DNA of 64,000 bases from Bacteroidia bacterium (GCA_033391075.1 JAWPMV010000001.1:5704001-5768000), one strand, 5' to 3'; numbered from the stretch's first letter, positions 24,897 to 33,083 are shown. The notes: generated by a model from the sequence alone, not told the origin. A program made the numbers and translations.

Positions 24897-26099
24897 TTAT
24901 TTATTGACTTTCATGTCTAGTGAAAGGTCTTTGGCTGACTTTATCATCAACATTTGCATCCAGGTATCCGCGGTACTATTACTTCCTGCTGATCCATTGC
25001 CTCCCATGATTACAGAAGGTACGAAGGGCTGGTTGCTGGTAGAGAATGCATTGGCCCAGTTTTTCTGAACTTCGATGTAAGCCTCAAGCTTCTGCTCAAG
25101 AGATCCGTTGGCCTGGGCAGCAAGTCGCTTCCGCGCTGCATCCCCTTCTCCAATAAGAATCTGCTCTTTCTTGTAGAACTCTGCTGTTTCCAGGGCGAGT
25201 CTGGCTACATCACGCTTCTTTTCTGCTTCAGTTACCTCTCTTACCTTCTCCACTTCCATATTTGCACGAGCAGTTGCAGCTTCTGCTTTACCCTGAGCTT
25301 CTGCCTTGATGGCTTGCTGCTCAGCTTCACGAGCCTCTGCGATAGAGGTTTGTACGCGCATGATCGCATTCTGCTGCTCGGCGATCTGATTCTCAATGGT
25401 CTCGTCATAAGAAATATTATTCAGAGACAGGTTATAAAGATCAATTCCAAATTTGGATAAAGGAGACTCATCCTGACGCAATACCAATCCATCTTCTCCC
25501 ACTACCAATTCTGTAATCGCAACAGTTTTTTCTTTACCAGAAAGTGGGTCAATTTCTTTTCGCTCAATTACGCGGGTCTTATAAACTCCCACTTTTGCCT
25601 GGTCTTCGATAAAAGAAAGCAAATCATTTCGCTTCTCTGCAGAAGATTGTTTAGAGGACATCAAGGGACCGGTCATGTATACCGCTTTTTCAATAACAGT
25701 ACGTACCAACTCCTGATCCACTGCTTCCATAGAACCATACTTAAAATGGATATCGCGCATTTCCCTTTCAGACTGTGGCAACTCGTATCGGAATGTACCA
25801 GAAATACGTGCTTTACCACCATCATTGAAACGAATACCGATACTTTGGTCCTTCATACTTCCCTGATCACGGGCTCCTGAGAAAGAATATTCTTTCTCCT
25901 TATCATAGGTTGTTACTTTCCCAAAGCCCTGATACTTAAGGCCTTGATCAAAGTGAACGGTCAATTCCCCACTAATCGGCGCCTGAATCACACAGATCTT
26001 TCTGGCATCTACGTTTTCAAACAGACTTCCCGATATAGAGAAAACTGCAAATAATGAGAGTCCTAACAAGCCTAAAAAGACTTTTTTACGTAGTGTCAT
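24897..26099 (-). CDS. SPFH/Band 7 domain membrane protein
   Basis: A 400-residue membrane-anchored scaffold protein. Residues 6-28 form one N-terminal membrane segment, then an SPFH/prohibitin-homology domain (about 30-250), then a long alanine/glutamate-rich coiled coil (about 255-350, with phrases such as AEAREAEQQAIKAEAQGKAEAATARANMEVEKV), and a Gly/Ser/Asn-rich C-terminus. This order is that of flotillin- and HflK/prohibitin-like proteins, which form large ring assemblies and organise membrane proteases or microdomains. No NfeD or FtsH gene is adjacent. The precise subfamily is unclear. Confidence 0.85.
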   Translation of the reverse strand: MTLRKKVFLGLLGLSLFAVFSISGSLFENVDARKICVIQAPISGELTVHFDQGLKYQGFGKVTTYDKEKEYSFSGARDQGSMKDQSIGIRFNDGGKARISGTFRYELPQSEREMRDIHFKYGSMEAVDQELVRTVIEKAVYMTGPLMSSKQSSAEKRNDLLSFIEDQAKVGVYKTRVIERKEIDPLSGKEKTVAITELVVGEDGLVLRQDESPLSKFGIDLYNLSLNNISYDETIENQIAEQQNAIMRVQTSIAEAREAEQQAIKAEAQGKAEAATARANMEVEKVREVTEAEKKRDVARLALETAEFYKKEQILIGEGDAARKRLAAQANGSLEQKLEAYIEVQKNWANAFSTSNQPFVPSVIMGGNGSAGSNSTADTWMQMLMIKSAKDLSLDMKVNK

Positions 26100-26472
26100 C
26101 GTAATAAAAATTAAGGGTGAATTTTAATAATTGTGTTGTGCTGTAGGCTGTTGTGCTTAGTTAAAAAATACGCTTGAAAATATTGTGTTTTGTGAACTTA
26201 ATCATGTAGCAAGGGGAAATCATTTTCCTATCTTACCAAGCCTTGTTCTTTGAAGGCCCAAAGGAGTGCATATGCTTTTTCGCAATGCTTTGGGACGATA
26301 TATTTTCGAGTGTGTTTCAAATGAATTTGATTTTTGATTGTTTACCCTAAGGAGAGGCTTTTGTATAATGAAGTTGGAATTTTTTCAAAAAATTTCAGCA
26401 ATTTTCGGCCTTCAGAAGCATAATATGCTGATTTTAAGCTTCTTGTCATATTGACCAGATAAATAGATTTTC
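26100..26472. other. Gene-free AT-rich gap between divergent genes
   Basis: 373 bases holding the divergent upstream regions of the SPFH and DUF92 genes. I found no exact TAnnTTTG box. Two very short ORFs follow purine-rich stretches: 26272-26337 (21 codons, after AAGGAG) and 26368-26454 (28 codons, downstream of another AAGGAG). Neither has enough length or recognisable features to be called a gene. Confidence 0.5.
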
Positions 26473-27261
26473 ATGGCCAAAAGCCTTCTATATCCTTTTT
26501 TTGGACTTCTGCTCGCACTTTTGCTTGTGCTCTATCCTTTACTTGCACATCTCGCTTTTCTTCCTCCTAATATGGGCCTGGGATTTATAGGAATCAGCCT
26601 CTTTGTGATCCTGGCTGAGCTTAGTGGAAAGATCGATCGCCTCGGTGCTATAACAGGAGGCTTTATTGCTTTGTATATTTTTCTGGGAGCAGGCTTTCCA
26701 GGCTTGATTTTACTCCTGCTATTTTTTGCGCTGGGCTCCTTCGCTTCGCACTGGAAGCGCGCGGAAAAGGCCCAGGAAGGTTTGGAGCAAGAGAATAAAG
26801 GCAAACGTACCTATACAAATGCTTTGGCGAATGGAGGCGTAGCTGCCATTTGTGGCTACCTGGGATGGTTGATCCCCGAACAGGAACTGCTCTTTCAATA
26901 TATGCTGGCTGCCAGTTTTGCTGCAGCCATGGCAGATACCCTTTCATCCGAACTGGGCAATATTTATGGGAGTCGTTATTGGAATATCTTGACCTGGAAG
27001 CCTGAAGAGAAAGGCAAAGATGGGGTCATCAGTTGGGAAGGCAGTCTGGCAGGAGTCGTGGGCGGCTTTATCGTCGCGATCATCTTTGCATTATTGACTG
27101 ATTGGTCATTAGCTATTCTCTGGATAGGATTAGCCGGTATCCTGGGAGGGATATTTGATTCGGTCCTTGGCGCCACGGTAGAACGCAAAGGGTATATAGG
27201 AAATGGAATGGTAAATTTTTTGAATACAGCTTTCGCTGCTCTCCTGCTACTCTTCTTCTGA
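26473..27261 (+). CDS. DUF92-family polytopic membrane protein
   Basis: 262 residues with about six to seven membrane segments. The DUF92 signatures are visible: GSFASHWKR followed by a cytoplasmic loop (KRTYTNALANGGVAA), then AASFAAAMADTLSSELGNIYG, GKDGVISWEGSLAGVVGG and GGIFDSVLGATVERKG. The plant member of this family (VTE6) is a phytyl-phosphate kinase, so a prenol or prenyl-phosphate kinase activity is possible, but prokaryotic members are mostly untested. Its 3' end overlaps the CHAT protease gene convergently by 15 bases. Confidence 0.75.
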   Translation: MAKSLLYPFFGLLLALLLVLYPLLAHLAFLPPNMGLGFIGISLFVILAELSGKIDRLGAITGGFIALYIFLGAGFPGLILLLLFFALGSFASHWKRAEKAQEGLEQENKGKRTYTNALANGGVAAICGYLGWLIPEQELLFQYMLAASFAAAMADTLSSELGNIYGSRYWNILTWKPEEKGKDGVISWEGSLAGVVGGFIVAIIFALLTDWSLAILWIGLAGILGGIFDSVLGATVERKGYIGNGMVNFLNTAFAALLLLFF

Positions 27262-28200
27262 TTCCTTTTTCCGGATCACAGGAATATCCGCTCCCGGCAT
27301 TCCTTCCAGAGCAATTCTGTTTTTGGCCAGCTTAAAAGCAAACTCTATATCTCTACCAGCCCCAAGCGCATCATAAAAGCCTGTAGCAAAGGTAATGGCT
27401 GTTTCATCGGGCACAGCGGTATTCATCCCTATTACATAAGGAACATGCTTGATGATCTCATTGGCCTGTGCATCGGAATAACAAGCATTGAGGAATACAC
27501 ATTCTATATTTTCTCCGAACAACTCAAACAAGCCTCCCAGAGCAGTAGCTGCTACGATTTTGGCTTTGCCTTCATTATCCTCCAGCGCAATTCCCCCACT
27601 GTAACCTTCAAGCTTATCCTCGTCTTCATCTTCTTCCCAGGTCAAACTCCTGGTCCCACTTTCTGCTTCTGAAGACTCCTTTAGCAAAACCCCATGACCA
27701 GAAAAATGAATGATCTGGGGTTCTTCCTCCAACATGGCTCTGCTCAAATCCTTGGCCCGAACCGCAAAACGAGACTCCAATTCAAAACTGTCTCTATGTT
27801 CTGCCAGTTTTAAGCCTTCTTCTATATCTCTGAGTTCAGCGCCCAATCGAAGTTTACCGGTATCCGTGGGATTGGAAGCCAGAAAGAGGATCTTTCTGAT
27901 CGGTGCAGCTTTCTCTTCTTCGTTCTCCTCCTCTTCTCCAAAATCTTTTTCCTTCCCAAAGTTTGAAACGATATCAAAAATCCCATGATCAATCCGGACC
28001 AATTCTGATCGGGCATCCGAACTGTCAGTAAAGCCTGAACTTACTTCTTCGTTTATCCTGTTAAAACGAGATTCTAAAACACTAATTGATCTCTGTTCTG
28101 CCTCCGAAAAAGCATCAATATTCTTTTCAAACACTTTAAAGGCTCTATTTGTGCGGCCTTTCTTCATGTGCTGCAAGATTTCGTCTAAGAAGGTTTCCAT
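27247..28200 (-). CDS. EAD11-CHAT caspase-like protease
   Basis: A 317-residue, soluble predicted effector. Residues about 5-80 (DEILQHMKKGRTNRAFKVFE ... RSISVLESRFNRINEEV ... ELVRIDHGIFDIVSN) match effector-associated domain 11, a small death-like adaptor. A linker very rich in Glu (81-98) follows. Residues 99-310 are a CHAT (caspase-HetF-associated with TPR) domain with the catalytic dyad His169 in IIHFSGHG and Cys240 in CVFLNACYS. A highly acidic loop (about 176-200) is inserted between them. The same adaptor domain occurs in the SIR2-like protein encoded divergently at 28667, so I infer that the two interact through it. The CHAT domain is likely a cysteine endopeptidase; its substrate is unknown. 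Confidence 0.82.
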   Translation of the reverse strand: METFLDEILQHMKKGRTNRAFKVFEKNIDAFSEAEQRSISVLESRFNRINEEVSSGFTDSSDARSELVRIDHGIFDIVSNFGKEKDFGEEEENEEEKAAPIRKILFLASNPTDTGKLRLGAELRDIEEGLKLAEHRDSFELESRFAVRAKDLSRAMLEEEPQIIHFSGHGVLLKESSEAESGTRSLTWEEDEDEDKLEGYSGGIALEDNEGKAKIVAATALGGLFELFGENIECVFLNACYSDAQANEIIKHVPYVIGMNTAVPDETAITFATGFYDALGAGRDIEFAFKLAKNRIALEGMPGADIPVIRKKESEEE

Positions 28201-28412
28201 AAGGGTGAAAAATACACATTCTGCGGAATTATTCTATAAATGGAAGCAGTCTTTTCTTGTAAAAATCCTTTAAAGTAAGAATTAGCAAAGTGTTTTCTCT
28301 TCGGAGTTTTTCTTCTTTTTACATGCTTCCTTCTTTTCCTTAGATGAGATCCTTGATAAATTAATCAGGAAAGGAATCCAAAAACCACCCAACCCAATAC
28401 CCAAGTGCGATG

Positions 28413-28469
28413 GCCCTGCAGAGCCCATCGGGAGCCGGGGCGGTATGCAGGGCTGGCTTTGGGCTCTGC
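28413..28469. promoter_or_regulatory. GC-rich, mutually exclusive inverted repeats in the divergent region
   Basis: GCCCTGCA (28413-28420) pairs with TGCAGGGC (28446-28453), and GCAGAGCCCA (28418-28427) pairs with TGGGCTCTGC (28460-28469). The left arms share bases 28418-28420, so the full stems cannot both form. The block is clearly more GC-rich than its surroundings. It lies between the CHAT and SIR2 genes and could be a regulatory RNA switch, a terminator or a small insertion. Confidence 0.5.
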
Positions 28470-28476
28470 GATTTTT

Positions 28477-28527
28477 GTTTCCATCTTTTTTAAAAAAGAT
28501 GGAAACAACTCCTAAAAAAGATGGAAA
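28477..28527. promoter_or_regulatory. 30-bp perfect palindrome plus a third half-site
   Basis: GTTTCCATCTTTTTT (28477-28491) is followed immediately by its exact reverse complement (28492-28506), and the half-site AAAAAAGATGGAAA recurs in direct orientation at 28514-28527, 22 bases after the previous one. Three copies of one 14-base word, two of them spaced by about two helical turns, look like an operator cluster for the SIR2-STAND operon. The palindrome could also serve as a bidirectional terminator. Confidence 0.6.
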
Positions 28528-28605
28528 ACACCCCCAAACAATCGTATATTTTATAAGTCAGGTATGTAGAAGCTTCGTATCTTTTAAAATTTGCTATATT
28601 GGGAT

Positions 28606-28652
28606 GATACGGAAACCCTAAAGCAATACGTTTAAGAAACTAAGTCCGTATC
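28606..28652 (+). promoter_or_regulatory. Leader inverted repeat before the SIR2-like gene
   Basis: GATACGGA (28606-28613) and TCCGTATC (28645-28652) are perfect complements with a 31-base loop, and the second arm ends 14 bases before the ATG at 28667. A -7-like box TATATTGG (one mismatch) lies just upstream near 28595, so the repeat would be in the 5' leader and could limit translation. Confidence 0.4.
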
Positions 28653-28666
28653 GCACACATACCACT

Positions 28667-29785
28667 ATGTCTAAGGCCAAGAAATCGTCCGCGAAAGGGA
28701 TGCAAGATGGGGATTGGAATGAAATCATAGGTTCCATCGAACGGGAAGAGTGTATACTCGTCCTCGGACCGGGTGCTATTGTAGATAAAAATGGCAAATG
28801 CCTGCAAGATCACCTCTGTGAACTCATTGCCGATAAGCTCGGAGAAAAAATTCCCGAAAGTCCTGATCGCCTTTTTCAACTTGCTGATCACCTGAGTAAA
28901 GAGAGGGGTTGGAGAAAATTGCTTTCGGATATGACAACCGAAGCGTATAATGTGGATGAGTATCATCCCATGTATCCACAATTGGCCCAAATTCCTTTCC
29001 ACCTGATTATATCTACCTCTCCCGATCATTTGCTTACCAATACCTACAATGAATTTGGACTGTCCTATAATCTGGAGTATTTCAATTATAAAGAAAGACA
29101 AGAGCTACAAAACGAAGCCAGCGCTGCAGAACCGCTGATTTATAATCTTTTTGGGGAAACAGCAGATGATGATTCCCTGGTGCTTACTTTCGATAGTCTT
29201 TTTGACTTCATTTTTAGTATCCTCAGTCCTAAAGGTTTCCCTCTGAAACTTAAGGAGAAGGTTTTGGCCGCATCCAATTTCCTTTATTTAGGCTTTGACT
29301 TCGAAAGTTGGCCGCTGAAGATCCTGATGCGTTTGTTTGAGTCTCACAAAAAAGAGATTTCCTACGCCTACGCATGGAAAGAAAATACCCTCCGGCCAAC
29401 GACCAAATCATTCTTTGAAAATAATTTCAAAATTGACTTTGTCAGCGATGAGGTTCCAGCTTTTATAGACGAACTCTACCAACGCTGCCAGGCAGAAAAA
29501 CTGATCAAAGATCCTGCTGAGAGCGAAGCTCCTGTATCTGACTTCAAAAAAGTCGCAGAGCTACTCAAAAAGGGAGAGATTGTAGAAAGTATTGATTTCC
29601 TGGAAACCCATGCGGATGAAAATGATGATACAGATATGCTACGTTCTGTGATCAGTTTTTCCCGGCGATTCAATACCCTGGAAAGAGATAAGCAAAAAGG
29701 CATTCTGGATAAAGACGATGCAGATCTTGAAATGAATCGAATCGTTGATGGATTATTGGGACTGGCAGAAACTCTAAATACCTAA
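28667..29785 (+). CDS. SIR2-like protein with C-terminal EAD11 adaptor domain
   Basis: 372 residues. Residues about 15-250 form a SIR2-like Rossmann domain: the glycine loop in ECILVLGPGA (28-37), ISTSPDHLLTNTYNE (115-129) and PLIYNLFG (156-163), followed by SLVLTFDSLFDF. The His of the usual (H/K)LHG motif is replaced by Asn160-Leu-Phe-Gly. Residues about 293-370 (VAELLKKGEIVESIDFLE ... SFSRRFNTLERDKQKGI ... DADLEMNRIVDGLLGLAETL) match effector-associated domain 11 and align with the N-terminus of the CHAT protease. Defence SIR2 domains bind or destroy NAD; activity here is unproven given the altered motif. The STAND gene follows after six bases. Confidence 0.78.
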   Translation: MSKAKKSSAKGMQDGDWNEIIGSIEREECILVLGPGAIVDKNGKCLQDHLCELIADKLGEKIPESPDRLFQLADHLSKERGWRKLLSDMTTEAYNVDEYHPMYPQLAQIPFHLIISTSPDHLLTNTYNEFGLSYNLEYFNYKERQELQNEASAAEPLIYNLFGETADDDSLVLTFDSLFDFIFSILSPKGFPLKLKEKVLAASNFLYLGFDFESWPLKILMRLFESHKKEISYAYAWKENTLRPTTKSFFENNFKIDFVSDEVPAFIDELYQRCQAEKLIKDPAESEAPVSDFKKVAELLKKGEIVESIDFLETHADENDDTDMLRSVISFSRRFNTLERDKQKGILDKDDADLEMNRIVDGLLGLAETLNT

Positions 29786-29791
29786 TCTTTC

Positions 29792-31924
29792 ATGGGAAAA
29801 GCATATAGATATCCGGGAGTAAAACCCTTTACGGAAAAAGAGGCTCACTTATTCTTTGGAAGAAAAGGAGACATCAGTCAATTGTCGCGATTTATCCGCA
29901 CGGAAGATCTGGTTGTCCTGCATGGAAAATCAGGTTTGGGGAAAAGTTCGCTGATCAATGCAGGGATCTTACCCCTGGTTGAGCAACAGAAAAGCAATAG
30001 ATACATTCCTTTACAAATCAGGCTTAGAAGTTACAATCCCAAAGTACCTCAGGATCTCTTTGAGATTTTTAACCAGGGCCTTGAACGAGAACAGAATTTC
30101 ATAGACGATATTCCCACAAAAACCACCAGTGTGTGGCATGCCATGAAGAGCCGGGAATATTGCGACCTCGGAGATAAGCCTCCCAAATATTTATTGATCC
30201 TGGATCAGTTTGAAGAACTCTTCACCTATCCCCAGAAACAGTATATGGAGTTCGGGAAAGAATTGGCCAGTCTGTTCAATCGTCGTATGCCCAAGGAGTT
30301 TCGCAAACTCCTGAGACATGAGAAAATCGGAAATCCAGACTTTGAACAAAAACTCAAGGATGAAAAACTGGAAGACTGGATAGACCAACCCGTCGAGTTA
30401 AAAATACTCATCGCTATACGGACAGATAAATTCAATCTTCTGGATAAGTTTTCAGCCTTCCTCCCGGAAGTTTTGGTAAATGCTCAATTATTAGAGCCTT
30501 TCACCAAAAATCAGGCGAAAATGGCTATCCAGAATCCGGCAAAAATAGAGGGCAAATTTGACTCTCCGGCATTTAGCTTTGAAAAAACTGCCATCGACAA
30601 GGTTGTAGACTTTCTTGCCTCCGAAAGCAATGGGCAAGTAGAAGGATTTCAGCTTCAGATCATTTGCCGAAATATTGAGGAAAACATCATCAAATTTGAT
30701 GAGGGCAAGGAGAATAAAGAGGCGCGGATGAGCATCAAAAAGCTCAAGGCAAAAAAAGGATCTCCTCAATATAATATAGAAAACGTCGAGGCTGACTTTG
30801 GAGATATTCTTCGAAGGTATTATGATGAACAGATTGCCACCCTTGAGAGCAAAGAACAAAAGCAGGCTCGAGAACTGATAGAAGATCAATTGATCGCTGA
30901 TGACCGACGCGTGAGTTTGGACCAGGCCATCATTCAGAATTTTGTGAGTGAAGAGCTATTGGTAAAATTGGTGGATACCCGCCTGATTCGAAGAGAGCCC
31001 AACAATTTGGGAGGGTTTAGCTACGAAATCAGCCATGACACTTTATTGGCTCCAGTCTTGGAAGCCCGGGGAGAAAGGAGAAAAAAAGAACAACAAAAAG
31101 AAAGAAGGCAGAAAGCATTGGAAGCTGCCAGAAAACGGGAAGAAGAACTGGAAAGAGAGAAGGAAGAGCAGGAAAAAGAATTGGCGCAGGTGCGGGCTGA
31201 GCAGGCTGTAAAAGAAAAGGAAAGGGCTATCAAGGATAAGAAGACAGAGCGGCGTTTTAAATATATGCTGGGAGGTATTCTGCTTGTACTTGGCTTGTAT
31301 AGTGTAGTCCTGTATTTACAAAACAGGACCATTTCGAACAGTGAAGCCCAGGTTGTTTTACAATCAAAAGTACTACAAGAAGAGTTTGGAGTTACTGCTG
31401 ACCAACTCGATTCTTTGCAAAACTTTATCCAGAATCTGCCTGAAGATCAGATAGATGCCGCAACGGATAAAAGCAGACTGCAAGAGTTAAAATCCAGCAT
31501 TGAGGCGAATCTGCCTGAAGATACCATTCAAACCCGCTATAAACTTTATATCAAATTCAATCGCCTCTTTGTGCAGAGTCATATCTTCCCAAGAAATGCG
31601 AATAAAATCCCCCCACAAAATGTTGAATTCCTGAGAAGAATCATCAATGTTTCGAATAAGTATCCTAAGATGGGAATCAACATTGAAGTGCATACCGATG
31701 ATCGGGGAGATGCCAATAATAATGTAAAGATCAGTGCTTATCGGGCCAGCCATGTCGCAGATATTCTGATAGATAGCCTGCATGTAGATGCTGTGAAGAT
31801 CAGTTTTACGAGTAAAGGGGAATCTGATCCCATTGTTCCCATTGCTCCAACTATGGGTTCCATGGAGCGAAACGAAGCCAGAAAAGAAAATCGGAGGGTA
31901 AATCTGGTATTTTTCCCGGAATAG
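29792..31924 (+). CDS. Membrane-anchored STAND NTPase with C-terminal OmpA-like domain
   Basis: 710 residues. Residues 1-60 have the nSTAND opening (YPGVKPFTEKEAHLFFGRKGDI) and a Walker A, G45-K-S-G-L-G-K-S52. Walker B is LLILDQFEELF with Asp138. The NTPase region extends to about 435 with the STAND-type YEISHDTLLAPVLEAR (421-436). Residues about 432-490 form a highly charged coiled coil, 491-510 a single membrane segment, and about 600-710 an OmpA-like domain (IEVHTDDRGDANNNVKISAYRAS; NEARKENRRVNLVF) of the type that binds peptidoglycan. The NTPase would be cytoplasmic and the OmpA domain periplasmic. It is operonic with the SIR2-EAD11 gene six bases upstream. I infer a sensor/transducer that couples envelope state to the effectors. 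Confidence 0.82.
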   Translation: MGKAYRYPGVKPFTEKEAHLFFGRKGDISQLSRFIRTEDLVVLHGKSGLGKSSLINAGILPLVEQQKSNRYIPLQIRLRSYNPKVPQDLFEIFNQGLEREQNFIDDIPTKTTSVWHAMKSREYCDLGDKPPKYLLILDQFEELFTYPQKQYMEFGKELASLFNRRMPKEFRKLLRHEKIGNPDFEQKLKDEKLEDWIDQPVELKILIAIRTDKFNLLDKFSAFLPEVLVNAQLLEPFTKNQAKMAIQNPAKIEGKFDSPAFSFEKTAIDKVVDFLASESNGQVEGFQLQIICRNIEENIIKFDEGKENKEARMSIKKLKAKKGSPQYNIENVEADFGDILRRYYDEQIATLESKEQKQARELIEDQLIADDRRVSLDQAIIQNFVSEELLVKLVDTRLIRREPNNLGGFSYEISHDTLLAPVLEARGERRKKEQQKERRQKALEAARKREEELEREKEEQEKELAQVRAEQAVKEKERAIKDKKTERRFKYMLGGILLVLGLYSVVLYLQNRTISNSEAQVVLQSKVLQEEFGVTADQLDSLQNFIQNLPEDQIDAATDKSRLQELKSSIEANLPEDTIQTRYKLYIKFNRLFVQSHIFPRNANKIPPQNVEFLRRIINVSNKYPKMGINIEVHTDDRGDANNNVKISAYRASHVADILIDSLHVDAVKISFTSKGESDPIVPIAPTMGSMERNEARKENRRVNLVFFPE

Positions 31925-31967
31925 AGAAAAAATGACTTCCTTGTATGCAGATTCGTTTAGCATACAT

Positions 31968-33083
31968 ATGAATAGCTTAAAAAATACCGGTATAGCATGC
32001 CTATGCTGTCTTCTGTTTTTCCCTTTGGACGGTCTTGGCCAAATTCTGGGTTCAGCTCCTAATGACCTGCCACGCTTCAGACCTCTTCATTATATCTGTT
32101 ATAAAAGTAAAGCTCCACTTAAGATTGACGGCAAATTGGACGAAGCTTCCTGGCAGGAAGCTCAGTTCAGTCAGAAGTTTCTGGACATAGAAGGAACGAA
32201 AAAGCCTCAACCCCTTCAGGAAACCCGTGTAAAAATGCTCTGGGATGAAAATTATCTCTATTTCGGAGTGGAATTAAAAGAAACGGATCTTTGGGCGACC
32301 ATCAAAAAAAGGGATTCTGTTATCTTCTATGACAATGATTTTGAGATTTTCATTGATCCGGATGGAGACACGCATAACTATTATGAATTTGAGGTCAATG
32401 CTTTTGGAACCGAATGGGATCTGCTTTTACCAAAACCATATAGAGATGGCGGTCCTGCTATAGATGCCTGGGACATTGTAGGAATGAAAGTAGGCATTCA
32501 ACTCAATGGCAGTATTAATAACAATAGCGATCGCGATAGCAGTTGGGTGCTTGAGATCGCCATGCCCTGGAATATTTTGGAAGAATGTGCACCTGAAGGA
32601 AAACCTCCCTTTCACAAAGATCAATGGCGGATCAACTTCTCACGAGTTGAGTATTTATTGGATAAAGAAGGAGCAAGCTATAAAAAACGCATAGACCCAG
32701 CTAGCGAAAAGAGCTTCCCGGAATTCAATTGGGTTTGGTCCCCTCAAGGCAAGATCAATATGCATATGCCGGAGATGTGGGGCTTTGTTCAGTTTTCGAG
32801 GGAGAAAGTAGGCGAAGGTTTTGATCAGTTTCAATGGAATCGAGATGAAGACATCAAGTGGGCCTTGAGACAGGTATATTACAAACAAAAAGCCTTTAAA
32901 GAAGCGACCCAAAACTACAGTTCCAGCCTCGAGCAACTGGGATTGAGCAATATGACACTCAATGGGAAAAAGTTGACACCTTATATCGAAACTACCTCGG
33001 CTTCTTTTGTAGCGAGTCTGGGGAGTTCGGATGGAAACGGGATTTGGTACATCCGAGCCGATGGTAAAACCTGGAAGAAGTAG
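31968..33083 (+). CDS. Secreted carbohydrate-binding (CBM9-like) protein
   Basis: 371 residues with signal peptide MNSLKNTGIACLCCLLFFPLDGLGQ; I use the ATG at 31968 because the signal begins there, not an in-frame ATG at 31932. Residues about 40-260 match the family-9 carbohydrate-binding-like fold common in Bacteroidota (APLKIDGKLDEASWQEAQFSQKFLDI; LWDENYLYFGVELKE; DNDFEIFIDPDGDTHNYYEFEVNAFGTEWDLLL; WRINFSRVEY). Proteins of this type are often attached to hydrolase or outer-membrane protein families; here it stands alone. It starts 43 bases after the STAND gene but shows no functional link with it. Confidence 0.75.
   Translation: MNSLKNTGIACLCCLLFFPLDGLGQILGSAPNDLPRFRPLHYICYKSKAPLKIDGKLDEASWQEAQFSQKFLDIEGTKKPQPLQETRVKMLWDENYLYFGVELKETDLWATIKKRDSVIFYDNDFEIFIDPDGDTHNYYEFEVNAFGTEWDLLLPKPYRDGGPAIDAWDIVGMKVGIQLNGSINNNSDRDSSWVLEIAMPWNILEECAPEGKPPFHKDQWRINFSRVEYLLDKEGASYKKRIDPASEKSFPEFNWVWSPQGKINMHMPEMWGFVQFSREKVGEGFDQFQWNRDEDIKWALRQVYYKQKAFKEATQNYSSSLEQLGLSNMTLNGKKLTPYIETTSASFVASLGSSDGNGIWYIRADGKTWKK

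Noticed and set aside
26118-26190. GTGTTGTGCTG-like words upstream of the SPFH gene as a fourth GTGTT element
   Set aside because: The words resemble the family, but no opposing arm exists, so the palindromic structure that defines the element is absent.
26272-26454. Two mini-ORFs of 21 and 28 codons after AAGGAG sequences
   Set aside because: Too short, no recognisable features, and Shine-Dalgarno-like motifs carry little weight in Bacteroidota.
31932-33083. CBM9-like protein as a fourth member of the STAND/CHAT locus
   Set aside because: It is close to the STAND stop, but it is a secreted sugar-binding type protein without any adaptor, NTPase or effector feature; proximity alone is not enough.
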